Of a stretch of DNA of 64,000 nucleotides, positions 1 to 8,918 are shown in pieces. The position numbers and the translations under genes are program-made. The stretch covers positions 62,001 through 126,000 of the forward strand of contig NZ_JABXKL010000074.1 of NCBI RefSeq assembly GCF_017114995.1, read 5' to 3'. The number at the start of each line of letters is the position of its first letter. Within the stretch, counting starts at the first letter, position 1. Under the pieces are notes generated by a model, which did no database searches, had not been told where the DNA came from, and worked only from the letters and a program-made list of their open reading frames with translations. The stretch comes from Nostoc sp. NMS9. Lineage in GTDB: Bacteria > Cyanobacteriota > Cyanobacteriia > Cyanobacteriales > Nostocaceae.

Positions 1-105
1 AAATATAGACAGAAACAGCCTATTTTTAGAGAGGTATTCTGCATATAAATTGGTTTAATTATTCTATTTAGATAATTTAAATATTAATCCAGTATAAATA
101 CTGAA

Positions 106-3100
106 TTAAACCACGACCCCTTCCAACTCCTCATCTGTCAACTCATATAATTGCCGCAATTTATCTAACTTCTCACCATCAGCTTCCCAGAAACCCCGCC
201 CATACGCCTCTAACATTCTCCCTAAAATATTGCGAAAAGCTTCAGGATTTGCCTTACGTAATTTCTCCGCCATCTCTGCATCTAACGCATAAGTATCAGC
301 TGCTTGATCGTAAACCCAATCATCAGTAAAATCAGCAGTACCACCCCAACCAATCAACGCCGTCATCCGTTGGGAAATTTCAAAAGCACCACCAGAACCT
401 TGATTTGCCATCGCTTGCGCCCATTTGGGATTTACCAATTTGGTACGATACTCCATTCGTAGTAAATCATCTAAATTGCGGGGTGTAGTATCTTTCGAGA
501 AACTTTCTACAAAGCTGGTTGTAACCTTTTTCCCACCTTGTTTTTCTGCCGCCTTTTTCAAACCGCCAGTATTAGCGTAATATTCTTGAATATCAGTTAA
601 ACCATATTCTACCGAATCAATTTCTTGAACAATGCGATCGCTAGTTTTTAACAAAGTATTCAACACTTCCGGTCTAGCTTCACCTTTATCTTCTCTCCCA
701 TAGCTGAATACATTGCGACTTTGCCAAGTATTACCTAACTCCTCACCAGATTCCCAGTTACCATCCACAACTCTATCATTCACCAAAGAACCAAAATCAC
801 CCGCCGGATTAGAAAACAATCTCGCCGATGCATTTTCTACACCTTGGGCTTTTAAAGCTAAAGCGTGTCTTCTAATAAAATTTTGATCTTCCGATTCATC
901 AGCATCAGCCGCCCGTTGAAATAAATCATCCAACAATTCGATGATATTGACAAAACTATCCCGGAAAATTCCAGACAAATTACCCAACACATCAATACGG
1001 GGATGTCCCGCCTCGACCAACGGCTTCAACTCATAACGAACAACTCTACCAGTTCCTTCCTTAACAGGTTCAGCCCCCACCAATTCCAAAAGAATCCCCA
1101 AAGATTCACCCTTAGTTTTAATCGCATCCAATCCCCATAACATCACCGCCACCGTTTCTGGATATTTACCATATTCATCCAAATGCTGGGCGATAATTTT
1201 TTGAGCAATTTCCCGTCCCCGTTCATAAGCAGCAGGTGAAGGCATCCGATAAGGATCTAAAGCATGAATATTCCTTCCAGTCGGTAACACACCAGCCCCA
1301 TCCCGTAACAAATCACCACCAGGCGCAGGCGGAATATACTCTCCATTCAACCCTCTTAACAAATTCGTTAACTCATCTGTAGATTGCATTAACAAATCCC
1401 TTATTAGTTTTTCCTCTTCTTCTCTTTCTTCCTTTATTCTTTCCTCCTCCCCAAAATATGCCTCCAAATAAGAAGCCAATTCCTCTTCATTCGGTGCCTC
1501 CCCCAAAGTATGCAACCCAGAAGAAAACAACCGATTTTCTAAAACCTGCAAATATCCATACAACTCCACCAAATAATCATCAAAAGCATGACTGCTAAAC
1601 ATCCGCACATTTTCAGGAGTAAACGCAATTCCCAACCGTTTAGCATCTTCAAACGGACAATCGGCATCTAAACCAGAATCCACAATTTTTTTACAAATTC
1701 CTTCCTTCAAGACATAATTCTTTTGCGGATCTTCACGATACTCCGAAATCAAATCTCGTAATGCCACCAATTCTTTATACAAACCTGCACGACCATAAGG
1801 CGGTACATTATGAGAAATCAACACACCATAACCGCGACGTTTTGCCAACATCGATTCAGACGGATTATTCGCCGCATATATATATAGATTAGGCAAATTT
1901 CCTAACAGAATATCCGACCAAGAATAACCCGTATTACCCAACGGAGAACCAGGCAACCATTCAACAGTTCCATGCATTCCAAAGTGAACTAAAGCATCAG
2001 CTTGAAACTCATTTCGTAACCATTTATAATAAGCAGCATATTGCGGATGTGGTGTTAAATCCCGTTCAAACATTAACCGCATCGGGTCGCCTTGTATCCC
2101 CAAAGGTGGTTGTACACCTATCCACACATTGCCTAATTGCACACCCCCAATTTGAAAATCGTCGCCATAAGTTTTAATTCCAGTTCCCGTGAGAGATTTC
2201 CATTGTTTTTCGATGCGGGAAGTTTGCAGATATCCCAACCATTTTTCTAGAGTACGGGCGTTAACAGACGCCGGGATATTTTTTGTATCATCAAAAGTTT
2301 CATCCGCCTCTTTCACCCAGCGAATCAATTCTTCCCCATCATCAGGCAAATCTCCGACGGTGTAACCTTGTTCTTTAAGTGCATGGAGAAACTTCAGCAG
2401 ACTACGCGGCACATTTAATAATGCAGCTGTCCCCGCAGCACCATAACCAGGCGGAAACCCATATAAAACGATCGCAATTTTGCGTTCCGATGCAGGTTTT
2501 TGTCGCAAAGCCACCCAACTTTTTACTCTACCAATTAATCGCTGCACCCGTTCGGGAACCAGATAAATATTTTCGCCCACCAAACCACCGAGAGGAACAG
2601 TATCAATAGCCCCATCCAATTCTGGTAATGCATACAACACGACACTTTGCAATCCGCCAACACCTTGGCGCGTCCACGAGGAAATATCTTGAATTAATAG
2701 TGGTGCAGCAACAATATAAGGTACATTCTTGGCAGTGAGGATGCGTTTTGCTACTTCTATTTGACGGCCTGCTTCCATTGAACCAGCCGGACCACCCACC
2801 AGAGGAAAGCCAATTGTCGAAACGATCGCATCTACTTTTACTGCTTCACTAGATAGTGAGGGAGTTTCTATATTACCTAGTTGTCGTTGCTGAATTTCAT
2901 AGTCGGTTGTCATTAAATCTCGTACCGCCACATGTCCTTCTACGCCGTTGATGAAGATGGGTAAAGGAGTTAACCCAGCTTTTTCAAAACTGCGAATCAG
3001 TTGGGGAATATAGGGTTGTTTGGTGATGACGTGTTTTCGGTAGAGGAGAATTCCGATAACTGGGGAGACGCGATTAGGGAAGACGCGATGAATCGCGTCT

Positions 3101-3780
3101 CTACAATGGGTTTTATACCATTCCAAATACTCGCGGGGCGATTCAAAAAACCCTTGATAGTCAGGATGAAGTAATCCGATGTTGGGGGTTTCAATTAGCG
3201 GGGGAATGTCGCCGACTTTTAAACCTAAGTATTTTTCTGCTAGTGTCCAGAATAATGAAGCGACGTTTTCTGGGCCGCCAGCATTCCAGTAACCATAGAT
3301 AATTAACCAGTTGCGTAAGTCTTGGACTTTTTGCACTGGCAGATATTTCAGTAGTTTGGGGCCAATTTTTAAGAAGCTGATATAACCAGCGAGTTTGTCT
3401 TCTTCTCGTCCATTGCTAAATTTGTCGAGGATGAATTTAACTGGTTTGGGCATTCCTTTGGGTTTGTCGCCAATGGTAAAGTCACCCAACTTGGTTAAAC
3501 TCATCAATTCTAAGGCTGACTCAAAGACTAGACGGATGGGAATTTGGGAAATGCGATCGCGCAACCACACAACCTGGTCATAATCAAATAGTAGGCTACC
3601 GAAAAACACATCAGCGCCATCAAGTGCTGCTTCTACCTCAGTACGTTTGTTGGTAAGATCGCGATCGCTAAATACCCGAATATCCAACTCAGGACAGCGA
3701 GAGTTAGCCAAAAAGGCTGCTTTTCTGTACAAGTCAGCGTTGAATGATTCAAACCCAGCAATCAAGACGATGCGTTTCAT
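106..3780 (-). CDS. bchH: Magnesium chelatase subunit H (BchH/ChlH-like, CobN family)
   Basis: A 1224-residue protein of the BchH/ChlH/CobN family. In this family the large H subunit binds protoporphyrin IX and Mg2+, and with the I and D subunits makes Mg-protoporphyrin, the first committed chlorophyll step. It starts MKRIVLIAGFESFNADLY and carries the conserved core HFGMHGTVEWLPG (His603, Glu607). It is shorter than the usual cyanobacterial ChlH (about 1330 residues as I recall), and its N-terminus resembles the BchH-type second copy seen in Nostocales. No chlI or chlD is nearby, so it may be a paralogue with a specialised role; that is inference. Residues about 226-239 (CRDAIHRVFPNRVS) are encoded by a dispersed palindromic repeat and look inserted. 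Start ATG at 3780; I see no strong Shine-Dalgarno. CobN is the alternative but less likely. Confidence 0.9.
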   Translation of the reverse strand: MKRIVLIAGFESFNADLYRKAAFLANSRCPELDIRVFSDRDLTNKRTEVEAALDGADVFFGSLLFDYDQVVWLRDRISQIPIRLVFESALELMSLTKLGDFTIGDKPKGMPKPVKFILDKFSNGREEDKLAGYISFLKIGPKLLKYLPVQKVQDLRNWLIIYGYWNAGGPENVASLFWTLAEKYLGLKVGDIPPLIETPNIGLLHPDYQGFFESPREYLEWYKTHCRDAIHRVFPNRVSPVIGILLYRKHVITKQPYIPQLIRSFEKAGLTPLPIFINGVEGHVAVRDLMTTDYEIQQRQLGNIETPSLSSEAVKVDAIVSTIGFPLVGGPAGSMEAGRQIEVAKRILTAKNVPYIVAAPLLIQDISSWTRQGVGGLQSVVLYALPELDGAIDTVPLGGLVGENIYLVPERVQRLIGRVKSWVALRQKPASERKIAIVLYGFPPGYGAAGTAALLNVPRSLLKFLHALKEQGYTVGDLPDDGEELIRWVKEADETFDDTKNIPASVNARTLEKWLGYLQTSRIEKQWKSLTGTGIKTYGDDFQIGGVQLGNVWIGVQPPLGIQGDPMRLMFERDLTPHPQYAAYYKWLRNEFQADALVHFGMHGTVEWLPGSPLGNTGYSWSDILLGNLPNLYIYAANNPSESMLAKRRGYGVLISHNVPPYGRAGLYKELVALRDLISEYREDPQKNYVLKEGICKKIVDSGLDADCPFEDAKRLGIAFTPENVRMFSSHAFDDYLVELYGYLQVLENRLFSSGLHTLGEAPNEEELASYLEAYFGEEERIKEEREEEEKLIRDLLMQSTDELTNLLRGLNGEYIPPAPGGDLLRDGAGVLPTGRNIHALDPYRMPSPAAYERGREIAQKIIAQHLDEYGKYPETVAVMLWGLDAIKTKGESLGILLELVGAEPVKEGTGRVVRYELKPLVEAGHPRIDVLGNLSGIFRDSFVNIIELLDDLFQRAADADESEDQNFIRRHALALKAQGVENASARLFSNPAGDFGSLVNDRVVDGNWESGEELGNTWQSRNVFSYGREDKGEARPEVLNTLLKTSDRIVQEIDSVEYGLTDIQEYYANTGGLKKAAEKQGGKKVTTSFVESFSKDTTPRNLDDLLRMEYRTKLVNPKWAQAMANQGSGGAFEISQRMTALIGWGGTADFTDDWVYDQAADTYALDAEMAEKLRKANPEAFRNILGRMLEAYGRGFWEADGEKLDKLRQLYELTDEELEGVVV
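3064..3104. repeat. Dispersed palindromic repeat inside bchH
   Basis: The arms AGACGCGAT (3081-3089) and ATCGCGTCT (3092-3100) form a perfect inverted repeat with a 2-nt centre, followed by CTAC. A further half copy (GAGACGCGATTA) lies at 3064-3075. Related copies occur at 11703-11729 in a MITE-like element and at 55564-55591 in a kinase gene. It is read in frame in bchH. Confidence 0.7.
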
Positions 3781-3978
3781 GCCTGTAAGCTACGAAATAT
3801 TTCTTTACTTAAATTTTAAACGTGCTTTCAAGCTGATTGTTAAATATCTACCCACAGATTCCGGTCAGTAGTACCTTGAAGGAGTTAGAACTTTACTATC
3901 ACCACTGCCTTTAGGATATTTTGATTTCAAAAAAGTTGTGATGTGTTGAGTCAAATTAAGTACATCATTGAACTCTTT

Positions 3979-4572
3979 TCATTCCTGTAGGGCTTCGTAT
4001 AGCGAACGAATTTCTTGTGGTGACAGGTTTGTGAATGTACGCAACTCGGTAATATCTAATCTCCGATTAAACTCATTAGCAGTATGTCGCCATTGATGTA
4101 GAAGCGAAAACAACTCTCTATCTTGACGTTCTGCAAAGACATCAGATGCGATGGCAGTTTCCGTCACTGATATAATTAATCGCGGAAAGACTATTGGTCG
4201 AAAATTAGCTAATGTATTTCCCAATAGCGAAAATAGCACGGGACTGTTATTGATAACTCTATCCAGTAGTTTCCGTAACTCGTCAACATTTCTCTCAATT
4301 GAAAAGTCAACTTGAATTGGCAACACATGGCTACCTTGCAATTGCGATCCTCTCGTTGCCCGTTGTACACCTAACCTTAACATCTCCGAACTCATATCAA
4401 CTGGAAAGTAGAGGAGATCGGGATTTGCGTTGAATAATAAACTTAAAATGTGTTGGTCTTTTTCACCCGTGCCTACGCCTAAACTTACATAATGATATTT
4501 CTGATCTTTGATATTATTAGCATTAATTTGATGCCATCGATATCTAAAAGACTCTATACTCTCTTTTATCAC
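3979..4572 (-). CDS. EgtD-like SAM-dependent methyltransferase, probably truncated
   Basis: A 197-residue protein resembling the central part of the histidine-specific methyltransferase family (EgtD, Methyltransf_33). Seen: a SAM-binding motif I region (VSLGVGTGEKDQHIL), an acidic post-I segment (LLYFPVDMSSEMLRLG), and the family signature LFSLLGNTLANF. Family members are usually about 320 residues and have an N-terminal substrate-binding region absent here; the part after LANF is also short and unlike the usual continuation. EgtD proteins trimethylate histidine for ergothioneine, but no egtB is nearby, so the substrate is unknown. It lies 198 nt upstream of bchH on the same strand. It may be a degraded gene. 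The fold assignment is fairly sure, the function is not. Confidence 0.55.
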   Translation of the reverse strand: MIKESIESFRYRWHQINANNIKDQKYHYVSLGVGTGEKDQHILSLLFNANPDLLYFPVDMSSEMLRLGVQRATRGSQLQGSHVLPIQVDFSIERNVDELRKLLDRVINNSPVLFSLLGNTLANFRPIVFPRLIISVTETAIASDVFAERQDRELFSLLHQWRHTANEFNRRLDITELRTFTNLSPQEIRSLYEALQE

Positions 4573-5366
4573 AAGATAGAAGCGATCGTTACAGGCATGA
4601 TCCCAGGCGATCGCCCTGCCTATTCCTCAATAGGAAAAACCAGATAAAATCTCTTTTCCATCGCCTGTCGCCGAAAACTCTCCTCTCAATTCCTGCGTGA
4701 GTTCTGCAAGTTTGTTAGATTAATCTTCCCCTATAAAGCAGAGAGTCCACCCTAAGCGGGGTTCGTTGATGGAATTCTCCAGTAGCTTCACAAAATTTAA
4801 AGATCCCATGTTGAGCCTCGTTTCTTGAGCAGTTTATCTGATAAATCTCGCACAGATGTCTAGAAGCGATCGCGTATTCATTAATACTGTAAAGCATTAT
4901 GTGTTAAGCTGCTCAGGGTTAACAGGAAGCCAAGGGTAGAGTCTGTCAAGGGTTTACGACCTTCTAAACCCAGTTCACATCAGGGGGTGCGTTGGTTTAG
5001 GGATTTGGGCATCTAACTAAGTACATTTGTCATGGCTTTCCACTTTTACAAAGCGTTATTATCTAAATAATGGAGGCAATTGCTGGATTTCAATTTATTG
5101 CAGAAATTTACTGGTTATTCTCGATATTGATAACTTATAATAGTTGTGTTTTTGGTTACAATATAGTTTTGAATTAGTGGATCTTACCAAATAAAAGTTG
5201 CTGTTCCGGTTTGCACAAAAACTTATTTTGTCTAATAGCTTAGTAATGCTGAAAATAATCCAGCCATTGCTAACAACTATTTTACCAAAGTTATTAACCA
5301 AACTTTGTCTATATAATTATAAGAGTTTTGAACTAGTGTAAAAACAAGTAAATTGAGGATGAAATA
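4573..5366. other. Intergenic region, no convincing gene
   Basis: About 790 nt between the methyltransferase (minus) and the amidase (plus). It holds only short AT-rich open frames without family resemblance, a few HIP1-like sites and a weak 6-bp hairpin near 4618-4633. The promoter of the amidase is presumably in the AT-rich last 150 nt, but I cannot point to clear -35/-10 boxes. Confidence 0.4.
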
Positions 5367-6308
5367 ATGAAATTCGGAATTGATAGCGGGCACAATTGTC
5401 CACCAGATACAGGAGCTAGAGGTATTAAATTCGAGGATAATTTAACTCTAGATGTAGGTAATAGAGTTATAACCAAGTTAAGAGCTTTAGGAAATGAAGT
5501 TGTAGTATGTAGACCAAGTAGTGCTAGTACAGTCCGTGACTCACTATCAAAAAGATGTTCTACAGCTAATGCCAGTAAAGTAGATATTTACGTCTCGATT
5601 CATTTTAACTGCTTTAACGGACAAGCTAACGGCACGGAAGTATTTGCAACTAGCGATACAGGTAGAAAAATTGCTAAACCTGTACTAGATGAAATCGTCA
5701 AGTTAGGATTTTTTAATCGTGGCGTTAAGAGTGGTTCTCACTTGTATGTTCTGAAAAATACAGATATGCCTGCTATCTTGATAGAAGGTTGCTTTATCGA
5801 TTCGCAAAAAGATATGAATCTTTTTAATCCTGAAGCAATGGCTAATGCAATTGTCAAAGGCTTAACTGGTAAAGTGCCAAGTGCCCCTGTTAACCCTGTA
5901 CCAGATGAAGAGGATAACATAGATGCGACTATTCTCAGACTGCAAAAATCCTTAAATAGACTAAAAATAACCGATAAAAATGGTAAGGCGTTAGTGGAAG
6001 ATGGCTTTACGGGGGCTAACACCAAAGCTGCTGTAGAAAAATTTCAGACTATTGTCGGAGTTCAGCCGACTGGAATTGCTGACGACACTACATGGAATGC
6101 CATAAATTTAATTTTGGCAAAACGAATTATCAGACCAAACCATGCCGGTGGTGCAGTTGTCAGATACTTACAATACCGTTTAGGTGTTGAGAATGATGGC
6201 GTCTATGGGCCGCAAACAGAAGTTCTAGTTAAAAACTTTCAAAAGCAAAATGGTTTAGATGCCGATGGAATTATCGGGCCTGCTAGCTGGCAGAAATTAA
6301 TTGGTTAG
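5367..6308 (+). CDS. N-acetylmuramoyl-L-alanine amidase (Amidase_3) with two peptidoglycan-binding domains
   Basis: A 313-residue protein. Residues 1-170 are an Amidase_3 (AmiC-like) zinc amidase: ligands His9 (SGHN), Glu23 and His79 (SIHFN), and catalytic Glu140 (LIEGCFID). This class cuts the amide bond between N-acetylmuramic acid and L-alanine. After a proline-rich linker (about 171-185), residues 186-248 and 253-313 are two PG_binding_1 repeats (e.g. GVENDGVYGPQTEVLVKNFQ). There is no signal peptide or membrane segment, so it resembles a phage-type endolysin or a cytoplasm-stored lysin more than the exported AmiC proteins used for cell-cell communication in Nostocales. A GAGG Shine-Dalgarno precedes the ATG by a good distance. 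It has no co-directional neighbour. Biochemical class confident; physiological role uncertain. Confidence 0.92.
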   Translation: MKFGIDSGHNCPPDTGARGIKFEDNLTLDVGNRVITKLRALGNEVVVCRPSSASTVRDSLSKRCSTANASKVDIYVSIHFNCFNGQANGTEVFATSDTGRKIAKPVLDEIVKLGFFNRGVKSGSHLYVLKNTDMPAILIEGCFIDSQKDMNLFNPEAMANAIVKGLTGKVPSAPVNPVPDEEDNIDATILRLQKSLNRLKITDKNGKALVEDGFTGANTKAAVEKFQTIVGVQPTGIADDTTWNAINLILAKRIIRPNHAGGAVVRYLQYRLGVENDGVYGPQTEVLVKNFQKQNGLDADGIIGPASWQKLIG

Positions 6309-6347
6309 GCTGATGGGGACTAGAGACTAGAGACTGGGGTAGTGGTG

Positions 6348-6385
6348 CTGAGTAAAGAAGTTGGGAATCTGACTTCTTTACTCAG
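6348..6385 (+). terminator. Hairpin after the amidase gene
   Basis: CTGAGTAAAGAAGT (6348-6361) and ACTTCTTTACTCAG (6372-6385) form a perfect 14-bp stem with a 10-nt loop, 39 nt after the amidase stop. No T-run follows, so it may be a transcript-stabilising structure rather than a classical intrinsic terminator. Confidence 0.5.
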
Positions 6386-6897
6386 AACTGGGAACGGGCT
6401 AAACGCCGCGTTAATGCTAACAGAACTGTTTTGCCTAATGAATCAGTGAAGGGGTTAATTTTAGCAACTTACAACCATATTTTGTTGATAACATCTTTGG
6501 CAAGTGCACAAACTGCCAAAGCATTTGAGATAGCATTGATATCGCTTAAAGCCATTAAGCTAAAATAATTAAAAGAAATAATCAGGGCGTAGGAAATCAC
6601 CTATTCTGCTGACAAGAATCTGTTCAACTTAACCAGGTTTGCGTTTGATAAGTATCAATCGCATTTGGTAACAGGTAACTTCCTATCGCTCTGGTGCTTT
6701 TTTGGCGGTGAAGTTTCGCCAAAAGTATAAAAGTAAAGGGCTTTTCAAGCCTATAACAATTGCTACTGGTTTTTTGTATAAATAAACACCTTTTTACTAA
6801 TTTTAAAATTTATTTATTATGTCATATCAAGCCTGATACAACACTTATTCTAAGATATGGTTCAAAACCTTTGTTTTTATCAGAACTGAGTACACAG

Positions 6898-6925
6898 GTA
6901 GGGGCACAACATGTTGTGCCCCTAC
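6898..6925. repeat. Perfect 28-bp palindrome (dispersed type)
   Basis: A perfect 28-bp palindrome with half site GTAGGGGCACAACA, lying 83 nt past the 3' end of the MscS gene. Such GTAGGGGCACAAC palindromes are, from general knowledge, common intergenic repeats in Nostocales. It could also fold at the end of the mscS transcript. Apart from this and the two neighbouring small elements, I see nothing gene-like in 6386-7007. Confidence 0.65.
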
Positions 6926-6943
6926 GATTATCTGTACCTCACC

Positions 6944-6967
6944 TTGGCGTAGCCTCTCGTAGAGAAG
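6944..6967 (+). repeat. 24-nt small dispersed repeat, copy 1
   Basis: TTGGCGTAGCCTCTCGTAGA followed by GAAG. An exact inverted-orientation copy lies at 25518-25541 and a diverged relative at 19241-19263. It contains a short internal inverted repeat (CTCTCGTAGAGA), typical of the small dispersed repeats described in Nostoc genomes. Confidence 0.7.
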
Positions 6968-7007
6968 TTGCAATCTGCTGTATGATATTTCAGTAAGACA
7001 GCGATCG

Positions 7008-8609
7008 CTATCCTCTGGTTTTACTGACTGAATCATCACTTTCAGCGCGCACGGGAATTACAATTCCTTCTTGCAGCAGTGCATTCGTAAAAATCTTCCG
7101 AAGAACGCGCTGAATCTGAAGATGTTTTCCTGGCTTTACTTTCGTCAATGTCCGCAGCAACAAGTTAGACTCTCCTAGACTTTCGACTCCATCCACTTGT
7201 GTGCCTTCGAGTACATCTGGATCGTCTGCTTTTAACTGCTGTCCCACTTCCTCAATGACTTTGTACACGTGCGCTAAGTTGCAATCATAAGGCACACCAA
7301 CTTCTACTACTGCAAAGATATATTGTTTCGAGTAATTAGTAATTGAGCCAATATCGCCATTGCGAATAATCTGCAATTGACCGTTAGGATGTCTGACACG
7401 AGTGGTTCTAAGTTCAATCGCCTCAACAAGACCTTCGACAACTTTCTCTTCGACTTTTCCAGCTTCAATATAGTCACCTACTAAGTAGTAGTTTTCAAAC
7501 AAAATAAAGAAGCCGCAGACAATATCGTTAATTAGTGTTTGTGCCCCTAACCCCACAGCGATGCCGACAATACCAGCACCTGCAAGTATGGGAGTTGGAT
7601 CGATACTCAGGGTATAGAGAATGAAAACTGTAGCACCGAAGTAAATTAAGTATTGTAAGAAACTACGAAACAGAGGAACGAGGGTCATGCGTCTACTTCT
7701 TTGAATATCAGTTAGATTCTGGTCTTTGAACAGCACCTCTTCAATAAGTAAGTAAACGACCTCAAACAACACGCGACTAATAAAGATGATACCGATTATC
7801 TTGATAATCCGCGGGCCAAAAGTTGCAACATTGGCAATTAACTGCACCTGTTGAATCACCAATGTTGCCATGCAGACATAAATCACAAATTCCAAGCAGC
7901 GCTTTAAAAAGGGTATCAGGTGTCGGAGGCGATCGTAGAATCTCAGCAGGTTATCAGGATTGGAGTATCTGATGCTGAGAGCATCTAGGCTATCAACGAT
8001 CGCAGCGACTGCTTTGAGTATAAGCAACCCGACGGCAATGATTAGATAGATTCGCAGCGCGATGTACAAATATTCCGAAACCGTTGCTGGCAATTTGAGA
8101 AACTGGGCACACAAGATGATCGCCCACAGCCAGATTCCACCACTGATTCTGTCATAAAAGGCCTTAAAGAAAGCATCAATACTTTCATCGTCAGCAGTAT
8201 TTTTTTCTAAGTTTTTGGTGCGAGTGCTTGCTACCTTCAGCCAATATTTGAGAAATTTCAGGGCGATCGCCGCTAAAATCAAAGTGCCAAAACTCTGAGC
8301 TATACCAATTCCTAGTGTCAGCCAAAATCCTGATGGGATACGCTCAATCAACAAAAGTGTGTATTGCTGAAGGTTTTCGCCGCGATAAACTAGATAACCA
8401 TTAGCACCCACAATCAGAATGCACGACACCAAGCAAGCAAGTAACAATAACCCTGTGATATTTCGGCGGAGGGTTTTGATACTCCTATTGTCGCTTTTAA
8501 GTATAAAGGTTTTAGTAAATAGCTTGAATAATTTGCTGAAAACCCAGTTCAGTAATAAAAAAACAAAGATTATCAGGCTGACTTCAGCCAAAATAATTAA
8601 CACATTCAT
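7008..8609 (-). CDS. MscS-family mechanosensitive ion channel with extended membrane domain
   Basis: A 533-residue membrane protein. The glycine/alanine-rich pore helix signature AGAGIVGIAVGLGAQTLIND begins at residue 343 and continues into FFILFENYYLVGDYIEAG, the start of the MscS beta domain; the alpha/beta C-terminal domain follows (about 400-520). Several further transmembrane helices precede it (about 1-30, 48-72, 92-120, 155-210, 235-300), so it is larger than E. coli MscS (286 residues) and belongs to the long subclass. Role by family: relief of turgor on hypo-osmotic shock; some long members gate other signals. It is the last of a minus-strand series; 309 nt separate it from the upstream EAL-GAF-GGDEF gene, so it probably has its own promoter. 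Family secure, ion specificity unknown. Confidence 0.9.
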   Translation of the reverse strand: MNVLIILAEVSLIIFVFLLLNWVFSKLFKLFTKTFILKSDNRSIKTLRRNITGLLLLACLVSCILIVGANGYLVYRGENLQQYTLLLIERIPSGFWLTLGIGIAQSFGTLILAAIALKFLKYWLKVASTRTKNLEKNTADDESIDAFFKAFYDRISGGIWLWAIILCAQFLKLPATVSEYLYIALRIYLIIAVGLLILKAVAAIVDSLDALSIRYSNPDNLLRFYDRLRHLIPFLKRCLEFVIYVCMATLVIQQVQLIANVATFGPRIIKIIGIIFISRVLFEVVYLLIEEVLFKDQNLTDIQRSRRMTLVPLFRSFLQYLIYFGATVFILYTLSIDPTPILAGAGIVGIAVGLGAQTLINDIVCGFFILFENYYLVGDYIEAGKVEEKVVEGLVEAIELRTTRVRHPNGQLQIIRNGDIGSITNYSKQYIFAVVEVGVPYDCNLAHVYKVIEEVGQQLKADDPDVLEGTQVDGVESLGESNLLLRTLTKVKPGKHLQIQRVLRKIFTNALLQEGIVIPVRAESDDSVSKTRG

Positions 8610-8918
8610 ATATGAACATAAAACTGAATTTTTTTAACAGTTGTATATGAAAATTTATTGAAATTATCAAGGTTTTTCTATACATAGATGATTATTATTT
8701 CATATAATCACAACTTGTCAAGCCATTAACATTTTATTCACACGTTCACTTTTCGTTTTATCTTCACCGACTCTAAGTAAGTGAGAATAAATCGAAGTAT
8801 GACAAGTATTCACCCGAACATGAGATTAATGTGTCTTTTCGTCCCCGTATATCCGCGTCTTTACATCTTTCTAGCGATTTGAACTATGCAACTTACAAGC
8901 GCATCAGCTTATTTAATA
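8610..8918. other. Intergenic region between two minus-strand genes
   Basis: 309 AT-rich nt before the MscS gene. I see no gene, RNA motif or clear repeat. The promoter of the MscS gene should be here. Confidence 0.4.

Noticed and set aside
4715..5301. Two small minus-strand open frames (about 60 and 68 codons)
   Set aside because: No recognisable family, no ribosome-binding site, and composition like the surrounding non-coding DNA.
6898..6925. Calling the 28-bp palindrome an intrinsic terminator
   Set aside because: No U-tract follows on the mscS strand, and the sequence is a known type of dispersed palindrome; listed as a repeat instead.
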